From positions 206,103 to 270,102 of the forward strand of contig MWEK01000001.1 of NCBI GenBank assembly GCA_002070955.1: a DNA stretch of 64,000 nucleotides. The letters are read 5' to 3'. A program made the position numbers and the translations under genes. Positions within the stretch are counted from its first letter, which is position 1. The number at the start of each line of letters is the position of its first letter. Source of the stretch: Planctomycetes bacterium ADurb.Bin069 (GTDB taxonomy: Bacteria; Planctomycetota; UBA8108; UBA8890; UBA8898). The notes beneath the pieces are model-generated. The model had not been told where the DNA came from. It was given only the letters and a program-made list of their open reading frames with translations, and did no database searches. Positions 25,142 through 33,552 of this stretch are shown piece after piece.

Positions 25142-26812
25142 TCATTCCGGCGCGCATTTCAGACTCAGTTCGTCCAGGCGGCGCAGACTCTCCGCCGCCT
25201 CTTCCGGGCGGCCGCTCTCCAGGAGCACGAGAAACATCGGCTGGAGGCCGGCCCGGGCGGCCCGCCGCAGAAAACGCTCCCCCGGCCCGCCGGCGCGCAG
25301 CTCCGCCCGCGTCCCGCCGCGAAGCTCGAAGACCTTGACGCGCCCTCCCTGCGCCGCCAGCGCCTCGGCGGCGGCATCGCCTCCGCCGATCCAGCGCGCC
25401 AGATCGCCGCAGATGCCCGCCCGGCGGCCGCCCGGCGCCCCGAGCACCTCGCGCCCGGCGCCCTCCTCCCAAGGCGGCGGGCCGCCGCCCTGTCCCCTGA
25501 CCGCGCAAACCAGGTCGTGCGTCTCGCACAGCTCGCCCAACAACTCCGGCGCCCCGGAAGCCTGCTCGGCGATGATCGTCTCGACGCCCATGGCGCGGGC
25601 GAAGGCGAACGCCGCCCGCAGATCCTCCGCCACGGCCGCCCGCGGGTCGAGGCGATACGCAAGCAACCGGACGCCGGCCGCATCGAGCTTCAGGCGGATC
25701 GCGCGCCTCGCCTCGGCCGAAAGACCCGGGGCAAGAGCGCCATCCACCGCCCCACCGACCTTCTGCGCCCCCGATCCGCAGACGTACCCCGCGCCCAAGG
25801 CCGCCGCCCGGTCGATCGACTCAAAGAAGGTTTCCCCGCCGGGATCGACGGGGCCGGCGGCGATGCGCCAGCCGAGCCTCTCCCGAGCGAGCGCCGCGGG
25901 GGTCAGCCTCGCGCTCGGCGTCGCCGGAGCGGCCAAGTCGCCGAGGACGTACTGCGCCGCTCCCAGGTAGAAGGCGAGCATCGCCGGGTCCATGAAGTCC
26001 GCCGGAGAATGGGCAATGGTGCAGTAACAGACCCGCCCCCGACCGTAGCCGCGCACCCAGGCAAGGGCGTAATCGCCGTCGGCGCGTTCGGGCCGCGCGC
26101 CGCCGGCCGCCAAGTCCGTGCGCTCCGTGTCGATGCTGAAGAGAACCCGGACTCTCCCGCGGGAATAAGGCTCGCCGACCCGGAAGAACTCGCTTGCATA
26201 CTCGAAGGGCTTCCCGCCGAAGCCCACATTGAGAGGATGCTCGGGGCTGTCGAGCTTGACGACGACGCGCTCGTCGGCGGCGCGGTGGCGCGCGCCGCGC
26301 CCCCCGAGCATGATGCCGAACTCGGGCCAGTCCTCCACCGCGCCTGGCCAGCGCGTGAAAGCCACCGTCGCGCCGTGGACGCCGAGCAGCCCGCCGCCGC
26401 GGTAGACGAATTGCACCAGGCTCTCCCGGAGGGACGCATCCTCGAAGCAATTCCCCACCGTGTTGTTGAAAAACACCGCGTCGAAGCGTTCCAGGCTCGC
26501 GGGGGCGAAGACCGCGGGATCGCGGCTGATCTCGACGGCGAAGGCGCCGGTCCTCGCGCCCATCAGGGCGAAGGCCGTGTTCGCATGGCCGATGGACGGG
26601 TGACCCGGATAGCCCACGTTCAGATCGAAGATGAGGAGCCGGCGCGGCGCCGCCGGGGTGACCCGCGCCCGCGCCGGCAGAGCCGCCTCGATGCGCCCGC
26701 GCTCGGCGTCGGAGACCTGGAACTCCGCGCCGAAGGCCGCCGCCGCCAGGCCGACGACGATTCGGAGCGCCGCGGCGCCGCTCGCGGCCCTGGCGACCCG
26801 CCTCGCCCGCAT
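25142..26812 (-). CDS. Secreted ThuA-domain protein fused to a xylose-isomerase-like TIM-barrel region
   Basis: This is a 556-residue exported protein. After an N-terminal hydrophobic segment (about 8-30), residues 55-300 form a ThuA domain (glutamine-amidotransferase fold used in sugar utilisation proteins). Visible parts are FDAVFFNNTVGNCFEDASLR, GGGLLGVHGATVAF, FEYASEFFRVGEPYS and YGRGRVCYCTIAHSP. Residues about 310-556 (RLGWRIAAGPVDPG, LKLDAAGVRLLAYRLD, RAMGVETIIAEQA) resemble the AP-endonuclease-2/xylose-isomerase-like barrel. The fusion suggests two steps on one sugar derivative. The start overlaps the HEAT gene's stop by one base (TGATG). The catalytic role of ThuA proteins is poorly defined. 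Confidence 0.78.
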   Translation of the reverse strand: MRARRVARAASGAAALRIVVGLAAAAFGAEFQVSDAERGRIEAALPARARVTPAAPRRLLIFDLNVGYPGHPSIGHANTAFALMGARTGAFAVEISRDPAVFAPASLERFDAVFFNNTVGNCFEDASLRESLVQFVYRGGGLLGVHGATVAFTRWPGAVEDWPEFGIMLGGRGARHRAADERVVVKLDSPEHPLNVGFGGKPFEYASEFFRVGEPYSRGRVRVLFSIDTERTDLAAGGARPERADGDYALAWVRGYGRGRVCYCTIAHSPADFMDPAMLAFYLGAAQYVLGDLAAPATPSARLTPAALARERLGWRIAAGPVDPGGETFFESIDRAAALGAGYVCGSGAQKVGGAVDGALAPGLSAEARRAIRLKLDAAGVRLLAYRLDPRAAVAEDLRAAFAFARAMGVETIIAEQASGAPELLGELCETHDLVCAVRGQGGGPPPWEEGAGREVLGAPGGRRAGICGDLARWIGGGDAAAEALAAQGGRVKVFELRGGTRAELRAGGPGERFLRRAARAGLQPMFLVLLESGRPEEAAESLRRLDELSLKCAPE

Positions 26813-27582
26813 CACCGCGCGTCCCGCGCCCGCGCCATTCCGCGCCGCACCGCCTCGGCGACGCACGCCGGCTTCGGGCCTGAATCCAGCAACGCGTACA
26901 GCGCCAGCGCCTGGCCGGGCTTCTCTTCCGCGAGGAACCGTTCCGCGCAAGCCAGCAGCCCATCGGCGATGGCGGCCCCCAGGTCTCCGGAGGCCCCCTC
27001 GCGCGCGGCGGCGAGCGCTTTCGCGGCCGCATCTCCCCCGATGTCGCCCAGCGCGGCGGCCGCCGCGGCGGCGATTGCGGGCGATTCGCCGCTCAGGCAC
27101 GCCGCCAGGGCGGGAACGCTCTCGGCTTCGCTTCGCGCCCCCAGCGAGTTGATGATGCCGATCTTCTCCGCGGCCGGCGCGGCCGCCAGAGCCGCGCGCA
27201 GGGCCTGCCCGGCTTCGGGCGCCGTGATACGTTCCAGCGCGTAGCGCGCGACCGACGCGGCCTCGCCGCCCCTTGCGAGCAGCGCCGCCAGCGCCGGCAC
27301 GCAGCCGGCCCCGCCCACGCGGCTCAGGTGCTTGCAGGCAAGCAGCAGGCCCGCGCGCGGCGCCCCCTTTTCGATCACCGCCGCCAGGCGCGCTTCCAGC
27401 TCGGCCCGGAGCCGCCCGTCGCCGAAGGCCGCGGCAAGCGCTTCCTCGACGGGCCGGACCGCCTCCGCGTCCGCGCCCCAGTCGTACGCGGCGAGCGCCT
27501 CGAAGGCCCGGGCGAGCGGCGCGGCGGCCGGCGCCCCCTCGGCCTGACATTCCACCGTGGTCCGCATCAAGCGTCTTCGCAT
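26812..27582 (-). CDS. HEAT-repeat-like helical protein
   Basis: This 256-residue, very Ala-rich protein consists of paired helices spaced like HEAT/PBS-lyase repeats. The clearest are GCVPALAALLARGGEAAS, SVPALAACLSGESPAIA and AAAALGDIGGDAAAKALA. No signal peptide or catalytic motif is seen, so it is probably a cytoplasmic scaffold. The ATG at 27582 sits nine bases after AAAAAAGG; the upstream ATG at 27591 directly abuts that sequence and is less likely. It lies 15 bases after the Gfo/Idh gene and overlaps the ThuA gene start. HEAT-repeat proteins often accompany sugar or heme-protein operons in Planctomycetota. The partner is unknown. Confidence 0.75.
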   Translation of the reverse strand: MRRRLMRTTVECQAEGAPAAAPLARAFEALAAYDWGADAEAVRPVEEALAAAFGDGRLRAELEARLAAVIEKGAPRAGLLLACKHLSRVGGAGCVPALAALLARGGEAASVARYALERITAPEAGQALRAALAAAPAAEKIGIINSLGARSEAESVPALAACLSGESPAIAAAAAAALGDIGGDAAAKALAAAREGASGDLGAAIADGLLACAERFLAEEKPGQALALYALLDSGPKPACVAEAVRRGMARARDAR

Positions 27583-27597
27583 TCTCGGCATCCTTTT

Positions 27598-28935
27598 TTA
27601 CACGCGCCACGGCACCCGCATGGGGCGCGAGCGCATCCGGTTGGCCTCATCGTCCTGGAGGAACTCCTCCTTCACCGGGTCCCATCTGAGGCGCCGCCCC
27701 GTCCAATGGGCGATGCCGCCCAGGTGCGCCACGTTGGCCGAGCGGCCGCCGACCGCCGCATCGCAGGCCGTGCGCCGCCGCGTGCGGATGCACTCAAGCC
27801 AGTTCTTGTGGTGGTCGAGCACCGGACGGCCTGCCCGCAGGTCGTCCGCTTCCTGCGCCAGGATCTCCGCGGGATGGGATTTGAGATACCCCTCGCGGCC
27901 CACATGGATCCAGCCGTTCTCACCCACGAACACCGCGCCGAAGGCCTGGATCGCCGTCGATGCATCCCAGCCCGGCGGCACGAAATGCTTCCGCGGGTCG
28001 AGCTTCCATTCGACTTGCAGGACCGTCCCGTCCGCGTACCTGTACGTCAGCGACGGCATGCCGTCGACCCCGGGCGGCGTCACCTCGACGGGTCCGCTCG
28101 CATCCATGCCCAAGCCCCACTGGACCACGTCGAAGGCGTGCACGGCGTTGCTGGTCAAGTTGCCGCCTCCGAAGTCGGGGCAGAAATGCCACGGCACGAC
28201 ATTCTTGGGCTCGCCGTACTCGTGGTAGCGATGATTGAAGGGCCGCCACGGCGCCGGACCGAGCCACAGATCCCAGTCCAGGCCCTCGGGCACCGGCTCT
28301 CCGGGCAGATTCACTTCCCGGACCGTGCCGGGAAAACACACGTACACGTGGGAGATCTTTCCGAGCCGCCCGCGCCGGACCAGGTCGCAGGCCAGGCGGA
28401 ACTCGAGCGTCGTGCGTTGTTGGAGCCCCGTCTGGAACACGCGCCCGTAGCGCGCGGCCACCTCCCTCAGGACGCGCGACTCGCGAATGGTCAGCGACAC
28501 CGGCTTCTCGCAGTAGACGTCCTTGCCGGCCTTCATGGCCAGCACGCCGGCGGGCACATGCCACCTGTCTCCCGTCGCGATCAGCACGGCATCGATGTCG
28601 CCGCGCGCGAGCAGCTCGCGCAGATCGTTGTGGGCCGCGCAGTCCGCCCCCGCGCCGTACGCGCCCTCGACGGCCGCCTGCGCGTTCCGGCGGCGGATCG
28701 GGTCGACGTCGCAGACGCCGCGCACCCGCACCTGCGGATCCCGCAGGAGGAGCCCGAGGTGTCCCTGTCCCATCCGCCCGATGCCGATGAAGCCCAGACC
28801 GATGCGGTCGCTCGGCGCCGGGGCGCCCTCGATACGCGGTGCCGCGGCCCTGAGGGCCAGCGGAGCGGCGATCGCGCCGCCCGCCGCCAGGCCGAGCGCG
28901 CGCCGCCGCGTGATCCGTTTCGGGGATGAGCGCAT
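27598..28935 (-). CDS. Tat-exported Gfo/Idh/MocA-family oxidoreductase
   Basis: This 445-residue protein has a Tat motif at the start (ITRRRALGLAAGGAIAAPLA). The Rossmann fold starts IGLGFIGIGRMGQGH (about 44-58). DAVLIATGDRWHVPA and KDVYCEKPVSLTIRES carry the EKP signature near residue 145. The C-terminal domain includes WHFCPDFGGGNLTSNAVHAFD, characteristic of the exported PVC subfamily. AAGGAGGAAGGCG before the ATG is a very strong ribosome-binding site. It follows the sulfatase gene by 64 bases and precedes the HEAT gene by 15. Likely NAD(H)-dependent chemistry on a sugar; oxidoreductase versus NAD-assisted glycosidase cannot be decided from sequence. Confidence 0.88.
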   Translation of the reverse strand: MRSSPKRITRRRALGLAAGGAIAAPLALRAAAPRIEGAPAPSDRIGLGFIGIGRMGQGHLGLLLRDPQVRVRGVCDVDPIRRRNAQAAVEGAYGAGADCAAHNDLRELLARGDIDAVLIATGDRWHVPAGVLAMKAGKDVYCEKPVSLTIRESRVLREVAARYGRVFQTGLQQRTTLEFRLACDLVRRGRLGKISHVYVCFPGTVREVNLPGEPVPEGLDWDLWLGPAPWRPFNHRYHEYGEPKNVVPWHFCPDFGGGNLTSNAVHAFDVVQWGLGMDASGPVEVTPPGVDGMPSLTYRYADGTVLQVEWKLDPRKHFVPPGWDASTAIQAFGAVFVGENGWIHVGREGYLKSHPAEILAQEADDLRAGRPVLDHHKNWLECIRTRRRTACDAAVGGRSANVAHLGGIAHWTGRRLRWDPVKEEFLQDDEANRMRSRPMRVPWRV

Positions 28936-28999
28936 CGCCTTCCTCCTTCTTCGCGCGTTTTCAGGACGGCTCCAAGGTACCGCGGGCGCGGGCGCCGCG

Positions 29000-30601
29000 T
29001 CAACGAACCGCGCCCGGCGGCGCCGGCGCTTTCTTCTTCAAGAGCTCCGGCATGGCGTCGGCGCCGTCCGGCGGCTGCTCGTGCGCGTACCGGTCATCGT
29101 CCCCCACCTCGGCCTTGAGGCGCCGCAGCTCGGCCTTGAGGGCGGCGACGGTGTCCGCGTAAGCCGGATCGCCGAACACGTTGCGCAGCTCCGCGGGGTC
29201 TTTGGCCAGGTCGTAGAGCTCCCATTCATCGGTCTTCCAGAAACACAGCAGCTTGTGCGTCTCGGTGCCGACGCCGTAGTGCGCGCGCGTGTTGTGGTGC
29301 CCCGGGTCGTGGTAGTAACGGTAGTACCAACTCGCGCGCCAGTCGGCGGGCCGCTCCCCGCGGCACAGCGGCGCCAGGCTCCGTCCCTGGATGTCCGGCG
29401 GGATCGGCAGCCCCGCCGCTTCCAGGAACGTCGGCGCGATGTCGATGTTGAGGGCGATGGCGCCTTGCACGGATCCGGGCGGCGCGGTTCCCGGCCAGCG
29501 GACGAGAAAGGGCATCTTGATCGATTCCTCGTACATGAAGCGCTTGTCGTACCAACCGTGGTCCCCGAGGAAGAACCCTTGGTCGCTGGCGTAGATGACG
29601 ATGGTGTTCTCCGCCAGGCCGTTCCGGTCCAGATACGCCAGCAGCCTGCCCACGTTGTCGTCGATGGACGCCACGCAGCCCAGGTAGTCCCGCATATAAC
29701 GCTGATACTTCCACTTGAGGAGCGCGTCGCCGGTCAGCGTCGTCCGGACGCCGTTCGCCTCCACCGTGACCTCCATGGGGACGGCGCTCAGCCAGCGTTC
29801 TCTGTCCGCGCCTTTCAGCTCGGCGGGCGGCTCGAGCTTGAGGTCGCGGCGATTGAGGTGCCGCGCCACGGTCATGGTCGCCTCGCGCGCGGCGCTCGCG
29901 CGGCCCGCGTAGTCGTCCCGCAGCGTCGCCGGCTCCGGAATACCGCCGCCGCCGTAGGTTTCCGCGTGCTTGGCGTCGGGCTGCCAGTGGCGGTGCGGCG
30001 CCTTGTGATGGCACATGACGAAGAACGGCCGGTCCTTGGGGCGCTCGTCGAGAAACGCGATCGTCAGGTCCGTGACGATATCGGTCACGTAGCCCTGAAA
30101 GTCGACGCGCCCCTCGGCCGAGTAAAACACCGGGTTGTGATAGACGCCCTGGCCGGGAAGGATCATCCAGCGGTCGAACCCGGTGGGATCGCTTCCCAGG
30201 TGCCACTTGCCGAACATGCCCGTGAAGTAGCCCGCCGCCTGGAGGTACTTGGCCACGGTGGGCTGCGAGCCATCGAAACGGTTGAAAACCGGCACGCCGT
30301 TCTTGTGGCTGTACTTGCCCGTCAGGATCGAGGCGCGGCTCGGCGTGCAGATCGAGTTGACGGCGTAGCAGCGGTCGAAGCGAATGCCCTCCGCCGCGAG
30401 GCGATCGATGTGCGGGGTCTTGTTGACGCGGCTTCCGTAAGCGCCGATGGCATGGGCCGCGTGGTCGTCCGCCATGATATACAGAATATTGGGGCGCGGC
30501 CGGACCGACGGCTCGCCGGCGCCCGCCGGCGCCGCGAGCAGCGCGGCCAGCAACCCCGCCCGACAGACCCGCAAACACCGCTGAACATCGCCGTATCGCA
30601 T
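29000..30601 (-). CDS. Secreted formylglycine-dependent sulfatase
   Basis: This 533-residue exported arylsulfatase-type hydrolase has a signal peptide in residues 1-27. PNILYIMADDHAAHAIGAYG supplies the metal-binding Asp pair. ICTPSRASILTG (C-x-P-x-R) holds the cysteine to be converted to formylglycine. GKWHLG and FVMCHHKAPHRHW follow, and IVIYASDQGFFLGDHGWYDK completes the metal site. The organisation matches polysaccharide sulfatases (choline-sulfatase/iduronate-2-sulfatase-like). GGAGGA six bases before the ATG at 30601 supports that start, 14 bases after the diheme gene. No formylglycine-generating enzyme is in the window, so maturation must be supplied from elsewhere. The presence implies sulfated glycan substrates. 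Confidence 0.94.
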   Translation of the reverse strand: MRYGDVQRCLRVCRAGLLAALLAAPAGAGEPSVRPRPNILYIMADDHAAHAIGAYGSRVNKTPHIDRLAAEGIRFDRCYAVNSICTPSRASILTGKYSHKNGVPVFNRFDGSQPTVAKYLQAAGYFTGMFGKWHLGSDPTGFDRWMILPGQGVYHNPVFYSAEGRVDFQGYVTDIVTDLTIAFLDERPKDRPFFVMCHHKAPHRHWQPDAKHAETYGGGGIPEPATLRDDYAGRASAAREATMTVARHLNRRDLKLEPPAELKGADRERWLSAVPMEVTVEANGVRTTLTGDALLKWKYQRYMRDYLGCVASIDDNVGRLLAYLDRNGLAENTIVIYASDQGFFLGDHGWYDKRFMYEESIKMPFLVRWPGTAPPGSVQGAIALNIDIAPTFLEAAGLPIPPDIQGRSLAPLCRGERPADWRASWYYRYYHDPGHHNTRAHYGVGTETHKLLCFWKTDEWELYDLAKDPAELRNVFGDPAYADTVAALKAELRRLKAEVGDDDRYAHEQPPDGADAMPELLKKKAPAPPGAVR

Positions 30602-30615
30602 GGCTCGTCCTCCGA

Positions 30616-33318
30616 TCAAGGTCGTCGTTCCCCCGCGCCCGCCCCGTCGGGCGCCGCCGGGGGCGCCGCGGCGCCCCCGCGCTCGCCGCGGAAACGATAA
30701 TCCGGCCATAACGGACAGTTGAGATCGATCCAGCACTTGACGGCGTGGAGTTCATCGCGCGCCGGCGCGGCGCCCTCGTGGCCGGCTTCCAAAAGGCGCC
30801 ACAGCGGGCTTTTCACCGTGCCGAAGGCCAGCGGCGCGGCTTTGGCATGCTCCCGCCCCCAGGTGAAGTCGAAATAGTGCACGAACCCGCCTTCGATCAG
30901 CGTCCGGTACGACGCCGGCACGTGCGCGCCATCGCGGGCCGCGCTCAGGTCGATGCCGCGGGAATCCGCGGAATCGTGGCAGCGCACGCAATGCGCGTCC
31001 CAGACGGGCTGGACCGCGCGCTCGTAGGAGAAGGGCCCCGCGCCCCAGGGCGGCGCCTGGAGCTCGGAGGCGGGGCGCGCCAGCGCCAGCGGCATGGGCC
31101 GCCCCTCGTGGCAGCCGATGCAGCCCCGCTCCTCGCCCGGCTGAAGCTGGACGACGCTCCGCATGCGCTGGACCTCGTTCAGATCGCCGTCGAGAACCTG
31201 AAAATAGAGCACCTTGCCGGCGGGCGCCCAGAAATGGGCCGAGCCGTCGGCCTCCACCGGGGCCAGTCCGAAGACGCCTTTGGCGACGTAGCTCGGCCAG
31301 CCGTGCGGGCCGCGCACCTTGTGAGTCGGCGTGGCGTACCAGTCCTCGAAGGGCTCGTGATCGCTCTGGTACTCCCCGTTAGGCAGCCGCCGCAGCTCGG
31401 CCTTCTCCTCGCTGCAAACCCGGAGGTACTTGACGCGGCCGCGGGGCACCTCCGGCCCCAGACCGATGTGAACATCGCGGACGAAGAAACGCCCCCGCGG
31501 CGGCGCCTTCCCCGCGAACGCCGCCGCCACCGCCGGGGGCGGCGCCACCGCCCGGAGCGGCGCCGGCGCCATGCTGCCTATCGCCGGATCGAGGTACAGC
31601 AGCTCGCGGTTGCCCCAACGGTCCACCGCATACAACCCGAAGATCTCCGCCGGCGCGTGGCTGCACAGATAGTAATCGCGGTCGATGGGAAAAGGATCGC
31701 GGAAGCAGCGCTCCCTGGCCCAGCTCATGTGGTAGTGCGGGGCGACGTCAGGGGTGATCGACGTGATCGCCGCGGGATTGAAGCGGCCTTTCGTCGGGTC
31801 GATGAGCGCCAGCGGTCCGTTGAGATCCCCTCCGTGGGAAACGAGCGTGCACAGGATCTCCGCCGAATCCGGCACCTCGCACCCGTTGGCGTAGCAGTTG
31901 AGGGTGTTGTTCCCGAAAACGAGGTCGGCGTGGGTGCCGTCCGGACGGATCGACCACAGGGTATGCCCGAAATCCGCGCCCTTGTCGAGGTACTCCGAGC
32001 GCATCCAGAGAATCCGGCCGTCGCGCATGAGCGACGGCGTCCATTCGCTCAGGTTGGCGTGGGAAAGCGCGCGGAGATTCCCGCCGTCGGCGTCCATGCG
32101 GAAAAGCACGAAGGCCTGGGGGCGCCAGCAGAGAAAGCGCGCCTTGCAGCGCGTGCTCACGAAGGCGAGCCCCCCATCCGGCAAGGGGCACGGAAAGTAG
32201 TCGTGGAAGGGGCCGTCGGTCAGCGCCGCGGCGGGGCCGCCGGCGGCGGGCACCGCCATGAGGTGGAAGTAGTCGTTCTTCGTCTTTCGGTACCCGAAGT
32301 AGATCGTGCGCGCGTCGAAGGACGCCGCCGGATCGCGGGCGATGCCTTCGCCGGCATCGAAGAGGACGCGCAGCTTCGCGCCCGCCGGGGCGAGGCGCCC
32401 GTCGACGCGGGGGATCTCCAGGACGCAGACGCCGCCGCCGGGCCCGCCCTCGGCATCGAAGATGACGCTGTAGTTGTGCGAGGGCGTGTAGGGGTGGCGT
32501 TTCACGAAGAGGATGCGCGCCGCGGCGGCCAGCGCGGGTTCGCGCAAGAAGAGCCGGCGCTTGGCCGTCCGCGCCTCCCGCCGCAGCGCATCGGCCGCAC
32601 CCGCCGCCGGACGCACCGCCTGCCGGCGGCGTAATTCGGCCAGTTCCGCCCGCTCTCGGCGGACATCCAGGCCGCGGGCCGCGAAGCGCGCGATCATGTC
32701 CTCGAACTGCGCCAGAATGCGCGCGGTCGAGTCCCGGCCGTCGATCTTCCGCCAGGCCGCGTCCTCCCACGCGAAGGCGTACTCGAGAAGGTCCTCCTCG
32801 GTCAGGGGCCCATCGGGAAGGCACGGAACGTCCCCCACGCGCGCGGCTACGGTCCAGACCGCGCCGTCCAAGCTGAGGTGGACCTCCACGGCGGCCGGCA
32901 TTCGATCCTTGTACCGGCCCTCCCGATCCCGTGAAAAGACCACTCTCGACACCGCGGCCGGCGCCGCGAGCTCGATCTGCGCCCACTCGCGGCCCGTGCC
33001 GGCGGCGATCCAGCTCCACGCGTTGCCGTAGCGGCCATCGTTAAGATGCGCCACCTGGTGGATCGCATACCCCGGGAGGAGCGATGAGGCCGACGCCTTC
33101 GCTCCCCCGGCGGCGAGCGCCAGGTTGAGGGAGCCGTCCGGCCCGTAGATCTCGAGCTCGTCGATGCAGGGCGCGCCCTGCTCGCTCCGGGGAATGACGA
33201 GGCGCACATAGCGCGCCCGCGCCGGCGGGAACTCGACCGCGTTGGGCCGGTCGGGCTCGAAGGCCGCCGCAGCTCCGCAGGGGAGGAAGAGAGCGAAAAC
33301 CAAGGGAAGCCGCCTCAC
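30616..33318 (-). CDS. Exported discoidin-like/HzsA-like protein with two c-type heme motifs
   Basis: This 900-residue protein starts with a signal peptide at a GTG codon (VRRLPLVFALFLPCGAAAAF). Residues about 20-165 resemble an F5/8-type (discoidin) carbohydrate-binding module (ARYVRLVIPRSEQGAPCIDE, REWAQIELAAPAAVSRVVFS). Residues 280-600 form a TolB/PD40-like propeller similar to the hydrazine synthase alpha-subunit middle region. CIGCH (733-737) and CVRCH (777-781) are two heme c attachment sites. The C-terminus resembles a cytochrome-like cap. A hydrazine role is not implied. It may be an electron-transfer sugar dehydrogenase or binding protein. First gene of the minus-strand cluster; see the promoter just before its start. 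Confidence 0.75.
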   Translation of the reverse strand: MRRLPLVFALFLPCGAAAAFEPDRPNAVEFPPARARYVRLVIPRSEQGAPCIDELEIYGPDGSLNLALAAGGAKASASSLLPGYAIHQVAHLNDGRYGNAWSWIAAGTGREWAQIELAAPAAVSRVVFSRDREGRYKDRMPAAVEVHLSLDGAVWTVAARVGDVPCLPDGPLTEEDLLEYAFAWEDAAWRKIDGRDSTARILAQFEDMIARFAARGLDVRRERAELAELRRRQAVRPAAGAADALRREARTAKRRLFLREPALAAAARILFVKRHPYTPSHNYSVIFDAEGGPGGGVCVLEIPRVDGRLAPAGAKLRVLFDAGEGIARDPAASFDARTIYFGYRKTKNDYFHLMAVPAAGGPAAALTDGPFHDYFPCPLPDGGLAFVSTRCKARFLCWRPQAFVLFRMDADGGNLRALSHANLSEWTPSLMRDGRILWMRSEYLDKGADFGHTLWSIRPDGTHADLVFGNNTLNCYANGCEVPDSAEILCTLVSHGGDLNGPLALIDPTKGRFNPAAITSITPDVAPHYHMSWARERCFRDPFPIDRDYYLCSHAPAEIFGLYAVDRWGNRELLYLDPAIGSMAPAPLRAVAPPPAVAAAFAGKAPPRGRFFVRDVHIGLGPEVPRGRVKYLRVCSEEKAELRRLPNGEYQSDHEPFEDWYATPTHKVRGPHGWPSYVAKGVFGLAPVEADGSAHFWAPAGKVLYFQVLDGDLNEVQRMRSVVQLQPGEERGCIGCHEGRPMPLALARPASELQAPPWGAGPFSYERAVQPVWDAHCVRCHDSADSRGIDLSAARDGAHVPASYRTLIEGGFVHYFDFTWGREHAKAAPLAFGTVKSPLWRLLEAGHEGAAPARDELHAVKCWIDLNCPLWPDYRFRGERGGAAAPPAAPDGAGAGERRP

Positions 33319-33327
33319 GGTGAGTTC

Positions 33328-33333
33328 ATTATA
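33328..33333 (-). promoter_or_regulatory. -10 element abutting the start of the diheme gene
   Basis: A perfect TATAAT on the minus strand ends nine bases before the GTG start at 33318, with no Shine-Dalgarno between them. The transcript would be leaderless or nearly so. The -35 is weak (GAGACT at an 18-base spacing). Confidence 0.4.
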
Positions 33334-33437
33334 GCCCGGCGCGGAGCGGCGAGTCTCTAGAGGGCGCCCGGCTCGGAGGCGCGCGGCGGGCTCCTGTCTC
33401 GGCGCCCGCGGCGCGGCCGGCCGGAAGAACAATAGCA

Positions 33438-33466
33438 TTGTCAAGCGGCGGCTTGGCGTTTATGAT
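33438..33466 (+). promoter_or_regulatory. Predicted promoter for the dockerin/TIG protein
   Basis: TTGTCA (33438-33443) and TATGAT (33461-33466) lie 17 bases apart, each matching five of six consensus positions. The start is predicted near 33473, 80 bases before the ATG. Confidence 0.55.
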
Positions 33467-33552
33467 GGATTTGAAGGTTTGGTTCCACGGCGGCGGCGCC
33501 GCTGCGGGCGGCGGCGCACGGCAAGGCGTTTTGAAAGCTCGGGAGGTGTTCC

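Noticed and set aside
30616..33318. Hydrazine synthase alpha subunit
   Set aside because: Only the propeller and heme motifs are alike. There are no hzsB/hzsC genes and the operon context is glycan degradation.
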